Shown one piece after another: positions 38,733 through 48,576 of a DNA stretch of 64,000 nucleotides. This stretch comes from Actinomyces oris (GTDB lineage Bacteria > Actinomycetota > Actinomycetes > Actinomycetales > Actinomycetaceae). How positions within the stretch are numbered: the first letter of the stretch is position 1; every line of letters starts with the position of its first letter. Location: the NCBI RefSeq assembly GCF_001553935.1, contig NZ_CP014232.1:1674001-1738000 (forward strand), given 5' to 3'. The translations under genes were made by a program, and so were the position numbers. The notes beneath the pieces are model-generated. The model did no database searches. It had not been told where the DNA came from and worked only from the letters and a program-made list of their open reading frames with translations.

Positions 38733-39014
38733 GTGATCAGGTCGTTCGGTAGTAAGGACACTGAGCGGTTGTGGCACCGAGAACGAGTCCCATCGATTGA
38801 CCCTCGCATACAACGGGTTGCCTTGCGTGAGTTACGTCAGATCGCTTCTGTGCAGTCTGTCGATGAGCTGAGAGTGCCGCCGGGGAACCGACTCGAGGTG
38901 CTCAAAGGTGATCGGGCCGGCCAGCACAGCATCAGAGTGAATGACCAGTGGCGGATCTGCTTCGTATGGACTGGCGCTGGAGCGGAGGAGGTTGAGATCG
39001 TTGACTACCACTGA
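38733..39014 (+). CDS. higB: HigB/RelE-type toxin
   Basis: Small toxin of 93 residues in the HigB branch of the RelE/ParE fold, which cleaves mRNA on ribosomes. Typical features are the MIRSF start, LRVPPGNRLEVLKGDR, and the C-terminal SIRVNDQWRICFVW block. Start GTG 38733 has no ribosome site and fits a leaderless transcript. The toxin precedes the antitoxin, the reverse of most TA pairs but normal for higBA. The antitoxin frame begins inside its last codons. Confidence 0.93.
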   Translation: MIRSFGSKDTERLWHRERVPSIDPRIQRVALRELRQIASVQSVDELRVPPGNRLEVLKGDRAGQHSIRVNDQWRICFVWTGAGAEEVEIVDYH

Positions 39015-39312
39015 AACGAACAGCAAGCACGCCCCTGTTCATCCGGGGGAGGTCCTCATGGAGGACTTCATCGAGGGATTCGGTATCACCCAGAACAAAC
39101 TGGCTGTTGCTATCGGAGTGCCGCCGAGGCGTATCAATGAGATCGTGCACGGTAAGCGTGCGGTGACTGCGGATACGGCGCTGCGGCTCGGCAAGTACTT
39201 CGGGGTATCAGCGCAGTTCTGGTTGAACCTGCAGACCCAGTATGACCTTGACGTGGCGGAGGACCGTCTTTCGATGCAGATCGATGCCATCACTCCTCTG
39301 CGAGTGGCCTGA
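39001..39312 (+). CDS. higA: HigA antitoxin, XRE-family
   Basis: Antitoxin of 103 residues with a helix-turn-helix (ITQNKLAVAIGVPPRRINEIVHGKR) after the HPGEVLMEDFIEG motif typical of HigA. It neutralises HigB and represses the operon. I use TTG 39001 (MTTTETNSK), which overlaps the last 14 bases of higB; an in-frame upstream extension would lie wholly inside higB. Confidence 0.93.
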   Translation: MTTTETNSKHAPVHPGEVLMEDFIEGFGITQNKLAVAIGVPPRRINEIVHGKRAVTADTALRLGKYFGVSAQFWLNLQTQYDLDVAEDRLSMQIDAITPLRVA

Positions 39313-39370
39313 GGTTCGACATGCCGCGCAGGTCGGCCGGCCGGCCAAGATGCGTGGCAGCATCGGTGGC

Positions 39371-40804
39371 ATGAGCAAGGAAACAGTGCCTGAGCAGACC
39401 AGCACCTACGATGTCGTCGTGATCGGTGGCGGGCCGGCGGGGGAGAACGTCGCCCAGTACGCCATCAAGGGCACCGACCTGACCGCGGTCCTCGTTGAGG
39501 GCGAGCTCCTGGGCGGCGAGTGCTCCTACTACGCCTGCATGCCCAGCAAGGCGTTCCTCGTGCCTATCGAGGTCGCGGCGGCGTCCGCCAACCTCAGCGG
39601 CCTGCGCCCGGCCGAACTGTCCGCGCTCGATCTGCTCAAGCGTCGTGACGAGTGGGTTTCCCGCTATGACGACGCTGGCCAGGTGCGTTGGGCCGAGGGT
39701 GCCGGTCTCGACGTCGTTCGCGGATGGGCACGCCTCGACGGCGAACGGCGCGTCGCCGTGAGAACCGCTGAGGGGGAGCGGGTCCTTCGCGCCCGCCGCG
39801 CTGTCGTTCTCGCCACTGGCGCGCAGCCCGTCATGCCTGCTGCGTTCCAAGGCCTTGAGGCCTGGGACTCGCGTGACGCCACCGGCGTGCAGGAGATCCC
39901 GCAGCATCTCATCGTTGTCGGTGGCGGGGTCGTCGCCTGCGAGGCCGCCACGTGGATGTCCGCCCTGGGCTGCGATGTCACCATGCTGGTGCGTGGTCCC
40001 CGCCTCCTGTCGGCTGCGGAGTCCTTCGCCTCCCGACTCATCGAGGAGGCTCTCACTGCCCGCGGTGTCACCGTCATGACGGATGCCCGGGTGACTGCCG
40101 CCGAGCGGTCCCAGGCCAGTGACACCGGGCTCGGTCGTATCCATGGCGGCTCTGTCACGGTCACCTGTGCCGGTCGAACCATCGAGGCCGATGAGATTCT
40201 GGTCGCCACCGGCCGTCGCCCTCTACTGACCGGCATAGGGCTGGAGACCGTCGGCCTGGAGCCCGACGACGTCCTGGCCGGTCGCCTTCCCGACTGGCTC
40301 TACGCCGTCGGCGACGCCAGTGGCGAGGCCCAGTTGACCCACATAGGCAAGTACCGAGCACGCGTCATAGGGGAGAGGATCGCCGCCCTTGCGGCTGGCT
40401 GCGAGCCCGAACCAGTGCCCGAGAGCATCCCGGTCCCACAAGTCGTCTTCACCGATCCTCAGCTCGCCTCCAGCGGCCTGACCGAGCAGAGGGCCCGGGC
40501 CCTCGACCACGACGTCGTCACCGCCCAGGTCGGTTACACCTCGGCTGCTGGAGCTGCCCTCCTGCGCGACGATGCCCACGGTGAGGCCAAGCTCGTCGTC
40601 GACCGGCAGACGGGGGCCGTGCTGGGAGCCACCTTCGTGGGCCCTGGTGCGGGTGAGCTCATCCACGCCGCCACCATCGCTATCACTGCGGGCGTCCCCG
40701 TCCATCGGCTGCGTCACGCCGTGCCCGCCTACCCCACTGCCAGTGAGATATGGCTGCGCCTCATCGAATCCCTCCCGAGCGAGTTGCTCCACCCGAAGAG
40801 GTGA
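39371..40804 (+). CDS. FAD-dependent pyridine nucleotide-disulfide oxidoreductase
   Basis: Flavoprotein of 477 residues, class I of the lipoamide dehydrogenase/mercuric reductase group. FAD site VVVIGGGPAGENVAQ is at the N-terminus; the redox pair lies in GGECSYYACMPSK (Cys-x4-Cys). The NAD(P) site is VVGGGVVACEAATWM, and the second FAD motif is LYAVGDASG. The C-terminal dimer motif reads AYPTASEIWL, with Tyr where lipoamide dehydrogenases have the catalytic His, so it is probably not a true E3 component. No dehydrogenase-complex genes are nearby. Start ATG 39371 is preferred; ATG 39350 is in frame. Confidence 0.88.
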   Translation: MSKETVPEQTSTYDVVVIGGGPAGENVAQYAIKGTDLTAVLVEGELLGGECSYYACMPSKAFLVPIEVAAASANLSGLRPAELSALDLLKRRDEWVSRYDDAGQVRWAEGAGLDVVRGWARLDGERRVAVRTAEGERVLRARRAVVLATGAQPVMPAAFQGLEAWDSRDATGVQEIPQHLIVVGGGVVACEAATWMSALGCDVTMLVRGPRLLSAAESFASRLIEEALTARGVTVMTDARVTAAERSQASDTGLGRIHGGSVTVTCAGRTIEADEILVATGRRPLLTGIGLETVGLEPDDVLAGRLPDWLYAVGDASGEAQLTHIGKYRARVIGERIAALAAGCEPEPVPESIPVPQVVFTDPQLASSGLTEQRARALDHDVVTAQVGYTSAAGAALLRDDAHGEAKLVVDRQTGAVLGATFVGPGAGELIHAATIAITAGVPVHRLRHAVPAYPTASEIWLRLIESLPSELLHPKR

Positions 40805-40875
40805 TATGCGGCGGCGCCACGTGGCGTCCATGGGAAGCGGATGAGAGGTCTTCAGCGACATCAGCCTGGAGCAGC

Positions 40876-41420
40876 CTCGCCTTCCGTGACGAGGCCTGAG
40901 AGACTTGGCGCATGCGAATCGCCATCGGTGCCCCGGGCAATGGAGCCCTCCTGAAGGACGCTCTTGCGGAACGACTGGCTGAGGACGGGCGTGTGAGCGA
41001 CGTCCTCGACCTGTCCACGCCGGAGATCACCTACCCGGAGGTCTCCTTCCGGGTCGCCCGGGCAGTCGCCGAGGGGCGGGTTGACCGGGGGCTTCTCGCC
41101 TGCGGCACCGGCGTGGGAACGGCCATCGCGGCCAACAAGGTGCCTGGGGTGCGTGCGGCGACCGCGCACGACCTGCTCACCGTGCGCGGCTCGGTGGAGA
41201 ACTACGACGCCCAGATCCTGTGCATGGGACAGAACGTCATCGCCGCCCCCGCCGCCTGGGCGCTCATCGACATCTGGCTCGACCTGCGCCACGACCCCAC
41301 CAGCAGCTACGGCCCCAAGGTCGGCGAGATCACCGCCTACGAGGCGCGCCTCCACTCCTGACGGCGGCTCCATCGAGCGGACAGGTGCCCAGGGCACTAT
41401 CCGCAGTCTCTACGTGCGTG
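40876..41420 (+). repeat. 545-bp direct repeat, copy 1
   Basis: Nearly identical to 42373-42917 (offset 1497 bp); I count three base differences, at 40990 and 41098-41099. It contains the first RpiB-type gene plus its short flanks. Confidence 0.95.
40912..41361 (+). CDS. RpiB/LacA/LacB-type sugar-phosphate isomerase, copy 1
   Basis: Isomerase-family protein of 149 residues. The CGTGVGTAIAANKVPGVRAA block with its catalytic Cys, and the NYDAQILCMGQNVIAAPAA helix, are typical of RpiB/LacAB (ribose-5-phosphate, galactose-6-phosphate or tetrulose-phosphate isomerases). The usual N-terminal SDHAG motif reads GAPGNG, so the Asp-His pair is absent and substrate cannot be assigned. Copy 2 (42409) differs only by Ala/Ile just before the catalytic Cys. 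No sugar kinase or transporter lies beside it. Confidence 0.85.
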   Translation: MRIAIGAPGNGALLKDALAERLAEDGRVSDVLDLSTPEITYPEVSFRVARAVAEGRVDRGLLACGTGVGTAIAANKVPGVRAATAHDLLTVRGSVENYDAQILCMGQNVIAAPAAWALIDIWLDLRHDPTSSYGPKVGEITAYEARLHS

Positions 41421-41529
41421 ACCCCTGACGGAAACCCATCGAGTCCTTTACCAGCGAGGCCTCCTATGAAGGAGAATGAATGTGATTGTCAGTATCGACA
41501 TCGGTGGTGCCGTCTCCTAGGATGAGATC

Positions 41530-42354
41530 ATGGTCGGCGCAGGGGTTCAGGAGACTCTCTTCTTCCCGCTTCTGGGGCGGGCTCGTGCTGCGCGAAGCTG
41601 GCCGAGCTGCTTTCAGGACTCCTGGTCCGAGCGCCTGGTCTCGATGGTCTCCGCCTTCCGCCCTGGCGTCGAGGACATGGATATGGGCGAGATGCCCGCC
41701 GCCGTCTACGCCTTGCGCCACCTTGCCGCCGTGACGGAGATCCGGCGCTACCTGGACACCCACCCCGAAGCCGCCGTCGTCGATCTCGGCTGCGGATTGG
41801 ATCGTCTCGTTGACGAGGTCGACAACGGTCGGGCGCTGATCTACAACTTGGACTTTCCCGACGTTCTCGAGTCCCGACGCACCTGGGTCGAGCCCCATGA
41901 GCGAGAGCGGGAGCTCCCCTTCTCCTTAACCGATCATCGCTGGATGGATGAGGTCGACGCCAGCGGCGGACTGATTGCCGTGGCCTCCGGGGTCTTCTAC
42001 TTCCTGGAGACCAGCTCAGTTCGAGACCTCGTCAGCGCGATGTCCCACCGCTTTCCCGGCGGCCGTCTGGTCTACGACTCCGAGTCCCCGGAGATGGTCG
42101 CGATGAGCGAGCAGGCCGTCCGGGATCGAGGAATCGACGCGGCCCCCATGCCCTTCCGGGTCGCCGACCCCTGCGCCGCACACGCCTGGAGTCCCCGCGT
42201 CTCCCAGATCAGGGTGAACTTCGACCTGTCCTCCTACGCCGCCGATCCCTCAGCCCTTCCTGCGCAGGTACTCGAGGGCTGCGCTCAGATGAGGCAGGGT
42301 CGGGCTCTCTATGAGGTCATCGCCGATTTTGCCGTCTCAGGGGAACCCTGCTGA
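41530..42354 (+). CDS. SAM-dependent methyltransferase, LCM/PPM family
   Basis: Cytosolic methyltransferase of 274 residues. It has the family opening GVQETLFFPLLGRA, the SAM loop VVDLGCGLDRL, and IYNLDFPDVLESRR as the acidic strand-2 region. Members act as O-methyltransferases on small molecules or polyketides in actinobacteria; substrate unknown. The gene sits between the two copies of the 545-bp repeat, so it is part of the duplicated or inserted unit. Confidence 0.85.
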   Translation: MVGAGVQETLFFPLLGRARAARSWPSCFQDSWSERLVSMVSAFRPGVEDMDMGEMPAAVYALRHLAAVTEIRRYLDTHPEAAVVDLGCGLDRLVDEVDNGRALIYNLDFPDVLESRRTWVEPHERERELPFSLTDHRWMDEVDASGGLIAVASGVFYFLETSSVRDLVSAMSHRFPGGRLVYDSESPEMVAMSEQAVRDRGIDAAPMPFRVADPCAAHAWSPRVSQIRVNFDLSSYAADPSALPAQVLEGCAQMRQGRALYEVIADFAVSGEPC

Positions 42355-42372
42355 CTCATTGACCGGGGCATA

Positions 42373-42917
42373 CTCGCCTTCCGTGACGAGGCCTGAGAGA
42401 CTTGGCGCATGCGAATCGCCATCGGTGCCCCGGGCAATGGAGCCCTCCTGAAGGACGCTCTTGCGGAACGACTGGCTGAGGACGGGCGCGTGAGCGACGT
42501 CCTCGACCTGTCCACGCCGGAGATCACCTACCCGGAGGTCTCCTTCCGGGTCGCCCGGGCAGTCGCCGAGGGGCGGGTTGACCGGGGGCTTCTCATCTGC
42601 GGCACCGGCGTGGGAACGGCCATCGCGGCCAACAAGGTGCCTGGGGTGCGTGCGGCGACCGCGCACGACCTGCTCACCGTGCGCGGCTCGGTGGAGAACT
42701 ACGACGCCCAGATCCTGTGCATGGGACAGAACGTCATCGCCGCCCCCGCCGCCTGGGCGCTCATCGACATCTGGCTCGACCTGCGCCACGACCCCACCAG
42801 CAGCTACGGCCCCAAGGTCGGCGAGATCACCGCCTACGAGGCGCGCCTCCACTCCTGACGGCGGCTCCATCGAGCGGACAGGTGCCCAGGGCACTATCCG
42901 CAGTCTCTACGTGCGTG
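42373..42917 (+). repeat. 545-bp direct repeat, copy 2
   Basis: Second copy of the repeat at 40876-41420, carrying the second RpiB-type gene. Homology ends abruptly on both sides. Confidence 0.95.
42409..42858 (+). CDS. RpiB/LacA/LacB-type sugar-phosphate isomerase, copy 2
   Basis: 149 residues, identical to copy 1 except Ile for Ala in LLICGTG. The near absence of silent changes points to a very recent duplication or ongoing gene conversion. Both copies look intact. Confidence 0.85.
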   Translation: MRIAIGAPGNGALLKDALAERLAEDGRVSDVLDLSTPEITYPEVSFRVARAVAEGRVDRGLLICGTGVGTAIAANKVPGVRAATAHDLLTVRGSVENYDAQILCMGQNVIAAPAAWALIDIWLDLRHDPTSSYGPKVGEITAYEARLHS

Positions 42918-42992
42918 GCCCCTATCGGAACTTCATCGAGGTCGCTGTCTACGAGAGTGTCTGAGGACCGCCCAGGTACCGCAAGAGCATCC

Positions 42993-43114
42993 GTGTCCAA
43001 AACGGACACAAAGGAGTCCGAGGCCCGACATAGCCGCTGACTGAACCGCGGAATCGCGCGGTTTCTTTCTGTTTGTCCGAACTGGGGGCAAGCCTTTGTG
43101 TCCGATTTGGACAC
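42993..43114. repeat. Nested palindromic island with GTGTCC/GGACAC dyads
   Basis: GTGTCC-N5-GGACAC occurs at 42993-43009 and again at 43098-43114, 105 bp apart. The 22-bp arms (42993-43014 and 43093-43114) are inverted repeats of each other with one mismatch, and a central hairpin AACCGCG...CGCGGTT (43044-43063) has the same symmetry centre, 43053.5. No coding potential is seen between copy 2 of the isomerase and the tetR gene. Confidence 0.8.
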
Positions 43115-43198
43115 CGCCCAGCACATCATGGCCGGTCGCGCTGCGCTTGGGGGCGCGATGTCCGGTGCACGGCCTGCGTGAGGAACCTCGCGCACGCC

Positions 43199-43228
43199 TG
43201 CATTGAGTGCAATGATGCACTGAGTGCA
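43199..43228 (+). promoter_or_regulatory. Tandem TetR operators and promoter
   Basis: Two palindromes, TGCATTGAGTGCA (43199-43211) and TGCACTGAGTGCA (43216-43228), are 17 bp apart. They overlap a possible promoter: TTGAGT at 43204, 17-bp spacer, CAAAAT at 43227. Transcription would begin at about 43239, the first base of the tetR GTG codon. This suggests autorepression and a leaderless mRNA. Confidence 0.65.
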
Positions 43229-43238
43229 AAATGATGGT

Positions 43239-45739
<2,501 letters not shown>

Positions 45740-45755
45740 GTGAGAGGATGGCCTG

Positions 45756-46253
45756 GTGATGGAACAGATCATCAGGCGACCGCCCCCGGCAGTGCTGCTG
45801 GCGATCGCGGGCGCGGCGCAGAGCGCCATGACTCGTGGTCGGACAGCGACACCCGCGTCGGTGGCGGCGGCCACCGCCGTCGTCGGAGGCTCGCTGTGCC
45901 TGCTCGCCGGAAGCGCAGGCACCTTTCTTCGCCACCGCACCACCGTTGACCCGGTGAGGGTTGAGCGAGCCCAGCACCTCGTTGTGGACGGCCCCAACCG
46001 GCTGACGCGCAATCCCATGTACCTGGGTTTGACCGGCCTGCTGCTCGCGCACGCGATCGCGCGCAGGAGCCCGTCCGCGCTGATCCCGCTGGCCGGCTTC
46101 GTCTGGCTCATCGACCGCCACCAGATCCCGGCTGAGGAGAAGGCCCTGGAGGAGAGGTTCGGGCAGGACTACCTCGACTACAAGGAGGCCGTTCCCCGCT
46201 GGCTGGGTACGCCGTGCACCCACGGGTGCTGCCGATCCCTCTGTCGGCGCTGA
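45756..46253 (+). CDS. Isoprenylcysteine carboxyl methyltransferase-like membrane protein
   Basis: Small membrane protein of about 165 residues with three or four hydrophobic segments. RLTRNPMYLGLTGLL and EEKALEERFGQDYLDYKEAV are the conserved motifs of the ICMT/PEMT-like methyltransferase superfamily. Bacterial members methylate small or lipid-linked substrates; the substrate here is unknown. Start GTG 45756 or ATG 45759. It begins 17 bp after the exporter stop and may be cotranscribed. Confidence 0.8.
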   Translation: MMEQIIRRPPPAVLLAIAGAAQSAMTRGRTATPASVAAATAVVGGSLCLLAGSAGTFLRHRTTVDPVRVERAQHLVVDGPNRLTRNPMYLGLTGLLLAHAIARRSPSALIPLAGFVWLIDRHQIPAEEKALEERFGQDYLDYKEAVPRWLGTPCTHGCCRSLCRR

Positions 46254-46336
46254 GGGCATGCGGCGCCTGAGGGAGGGGTGACCCGAATCGCGCGGTCGGA
46301 CGGAATGATCCGACGGCGCACGTAGTTGAAGGTTGC

Positions 46337-47404
46337 ATGAAAGCATTCGGGTTTCTCAGCTTCGGACACTATGGACACGGTCGCGGCCCTGGCGACCCCG
46401 ACGCCCGCCAGGCGCTCAAGGAGGCCGTCGAGATCGCCGTCGGCGCTGACGAGATCGGCGTCAACGGCGCCTACTGGCGCGTCCACCACTACGCCCGCCA
46501 GGCCGCCGCGCCCATCCCGCTGCTCTCCGCGGCCGGCGCCCGCACCCAGCGCATCGAGGTCGGCACCGGCGTCATCGACATGCGCTATGAGAACTCGCTC
46601 TACCTGGCTGAGGAGGTCGCTGCCCTCGACCTGCTCACCGACCAGCGCATTGCCATCGGCATCTCCCGGGGCTCGCCGGAGCAGGCCCTCCGTGGCTGGG
46701 AGACCTTCGGCTATACCGGCGGCGTCGACCCGCGCGGAGTCGACGTCGCCCGTGTCCACACCGCCCAGTTCCTCGACGCCGTCCGGGGTGTCCCGCAGGC
46801 GGACCTCGACACCAGTGGCGGTATGGCACCTGGCGCGAGCTCCCGTCTGCGTATCGAGCCGCACGCCTCCGGTGTGGACCGCCGCCTGTGGTGGGGTGCC
46901 GGCTCGCGGGAGACCGCTGAGTGGACCGCCCGCCAGGGTCTGAACCTCATGAGCTCGACCCTCCTGACCGAGGCCACTGGGGAGGGCTTCTCCCACCTTC
47001 AGGCCGAGCAGATCCGCCGCTACCGCGAGGCGTGGAAGGAGGCCGGCCATGACTGGACCCCGCGTGTGAGCGTTTCGCGCTCCATCTTCCCGATCGTCTC
47101 CGAGGTGGACCGGAAGTTCTTCGCGCTGCGCGGTGAGGACTCCCGCGACCAGATCGGCGTCATCGACGGCCTGCAGTCGACCTTCGGGCGCACCTATGCC
47201 GCCGAGCCCGACGTCCTCATCGAGCAGCTCGCCCAGGACGAGGCGCTCCATGCCGCCGACACCCTCATGCTCACCATCCCCAGCCAGCTCGGCGTCGACT
47301 TCAACCTCCACATCCTGCAGGCCTTCGCCGAGCACGTCGCCCCGGCACTGGGTTGGCAGCCCAACACCGTCGGACCGGTGATGGGCTACTCCCTGGAGGT
47401 GTAG
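46337..47404 (+). CDS. LLM-class flavin-dependent oxidoreductase (intact copy)
   Basis: Luciferase-like monooxygenase-family protein of 355 residues, normal length, TIM-barrel fold with F420 or FMN as cofactor. Typical segments are KAFGFLSFGHYG at the start, IEVGTGVIDMRY, QRIAIGISRGSPEQ and LWWGAGSRETAEW. Reaction unknown. Bases from 46577 on are repeated at 54733, where the gene lacks its start. The first 80 residues therefore exist only here. Confidence 0.9.
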   Translation: MKAFGFLSFGHYGHGRGPGDPDARQALKEAVEIAVGADEIGVNGAYWRVHHYARQAAAPIPLLSAAGARTQRIEVGTGVIDMRYENSLYLAEEVAALDLLTDQRIAIGISRGSPEQALRGWETFGYTGGVDPRGVDVARVHTAQFLDAVRGVPQADLDTSGGMAPGASSRLRIEPHASGVDRRLWWGAGSRETAEWTARQGLNLMSSTLLTEATGEGFSHLQAEQIRRYREAWKEAGHDWTPRVSVSRSIFPIVSEVDRKFFALRGEDSRDQIGVIDGLQSTFGRTYAAEPDVLIEQLAQDEALHAADTLMLTIPSQLGVDFNLHILQAFAEHVAPALGWQPNTVGPVMGYSLEV

Positions 47405-47484
47405 ACCTCCGGCACCGGTCGCCGTCCCGTCCGGTCGCGATACGGTTCCGTCATGGAGGACGCAGGCGATCAGGCCCCGGTGGT
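46577..47484 (+). repeat. 908-bp direct repeat, left copy (LLM end / transporter start)
   Basis: Matches 54733-55640 at constant offset 8156. I count about 22 differences, all near the two ends; about 475 bp in the middle (46745-47218) is identical. Confidence 0.95.
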
Positions 47485-47902
47485 CGTGCACGACCTCGTG
47501 ATGCCACAGGAGGACGATGGGCCGGATCGCGAGGAGCTGCTGACGGAGCGGAACGCCCTGGTCGATCGGGTGAAGGAGCTGAGCCCGCTGCTGCGCGACA
47601 TCCATCAGCCGGTCCTGGAGATAACGGCAGCGATCAACGACGTGAAGGCCCGCATCGACGAGATCGACGCGGAGCTGCTCGACCGTTCGGTGTCGGCGGC
47701 GGCGAAGCTGCTCGCGGACGTCGAGGAGCCGGTCGGCACTGCGGAGCGCCGCGAGGTGGTCGAGGCGAAGTGGAAGGTGTTGGACGTGGACCGCCGCCGG
47801 ATGCTCGTGGACGAGCTGGTGACGGTGACCATCGAGCCCATCACGCCCGGTCACGTGAAATTCGACCCCGACCTGATTCGGATAGAGCCGCGTCGCGACT
47901 GA
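47453..47902 (+). pseudogene. Chimera: transporter start fused to serine recombinase tail
   Basis: The open frame of 149 residues begins with MEDAGDQAPVV, the first residues of the host BASS transporter (compare 55609), then switches at about 47485 to the coiled-coil end of a large serine recombinase (ERNALVDRVKELSPLL, DRRRMLVDELVTV, FDPDLIRIEPR). The catalytic Ser domain and DNA-binding parts are missing, so it cannot recombine DNA. The fusion could still be translated from the transporter start. Confidence 0.75.
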
Positions 47903-47907
47903 CTCAT

Positions 47908-47941
47908 GAGTCGACTCGTCATTGCAATGGTGAGTCGACTC
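47908..47941. other. Candidate recombination site after the recombinase tail
   Basis: Two GAGTCGACTC palindromes (47908-47917 and 47932-47941) flank the palindrome ATTGCAAT (47921-47928). Lying right after a serine recombinase gene end, it could be the former att or resolution site. No matching half-site is seen at the other end. Confidence 0.4.
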
Positions 47942-48083
47942 GTGGGAGAATGGTTGCAGACAAGAAGATCCCACCGGGGCCGCGACTTAGAAGCGCGGGG
48001 TTCTGCTCCCGGATGAGTAGCCGGTCAAACAGCCCAATTACCGTGGCGGGGAACCGGAAGATACTCATGTCTGAGGACTTCCG

Positions 48084-48296
48084 ATGTCTGTCGTTATCGA
48101 CGTTCCCCGCGCATCCGCGCTCGACCGCCCTGGCCTCGATCAGGGCTCCACTCCTTCTCCGCAGGCAGACGGCCTCGATCCCGTCATCGCCGCCGCTCGT
48201 GCTGCTGGTCGTCTGGCCGGTGAACGCCTGGCTCGCACGCCCCTGACCCCGCGACAGCGCGCCGCGGTCGCCGCCGTGATGGGCGGTGGTCACTGA
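48084..48296 (+). CDS. Small element protein, unknown
   Basis: Seventy residues (MSVVIDVPRASALDRP start, ending PLTPRQRAAVAAVMGGGH). GAGG lies about ten bases before the ATG. Its stop overlaps the next ATG by one base, which supports both being real. Located just upstream of rep, it may be a plasmid accessory or copy-control protein; no family recognised. Confidence 0.5.
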   Translation: MSVVIDVPRASALDRPGLDQGSTPSPQADGLDPVIAAARAAGRLAGERLARTPLTPRQRAAVAAVMGGGH

Positions 48297-48511
48297 TGAG
48301 CGCCAACTCCGCCGCCTTCGACCACGTGAACGGCTTCCGCTGGCGACAGGGCGACCCCTCCCTCGCCGAGTCCGAGGCACGTCTCTACGACCTCGGTGTG
48401 CTCCGCTCCGTGCTGGAGGAGTCCGTCGAGATCGCCGTCGCCGTCGCCGACGCCCGCGCTCCGTCGCGTGGCCTCGTGGGATCATTTTGGGTCTCATTTG
48501 GGGGTCAATAG
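48296..48511 (+). CDS. Small element protein, unknown
   Basis: Seventy-one residues starting MSANSAAFDHVNGFRW, with an acidic helix (LAESEARLYDLGVLRSVLEESVEIAVAV). Start overlaps the preceding stop (TGATG). Ends in the GGTC-repeat region before rep. No family recognised. Confidence 0.5.
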   Translation: MSANSAAFDHVNGFRWRQGDPSLAESEARLYDLGVLRSVLEESVEIAVAVADARAPSRGLVGSFWVSFGGQ

Positions 48512-48525
48512 GGGGTCATTTAGGC
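48483..48525 (+). repeat. GGGTC repeats upstream of rep, possible replication origin
   Basis: Words GGGTCTCATTT, GGGGTCAATA and GGGGTCATTT follow each other within 35 bp, in an otherwise GC-rich setting, about 55 bp before rep. Such AT-containing direct repeats are typical of plasmid origins or Rep-binding sites; a nick site cannot be identified. Confidence 0.4.
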
Positions 48526-48576
48526 GCCGCACTCTCTCTGAGGCCCTCCGCGCTGTCCGCGGCGGGGGTGGTCGCC

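Noticed and set aside
42918..42963. Short frame ending YRNFIEVAVYESV after the second repeat
   Set aside because: It is too short to assign, not in frame with the isomerase, and no matching gene start exists.
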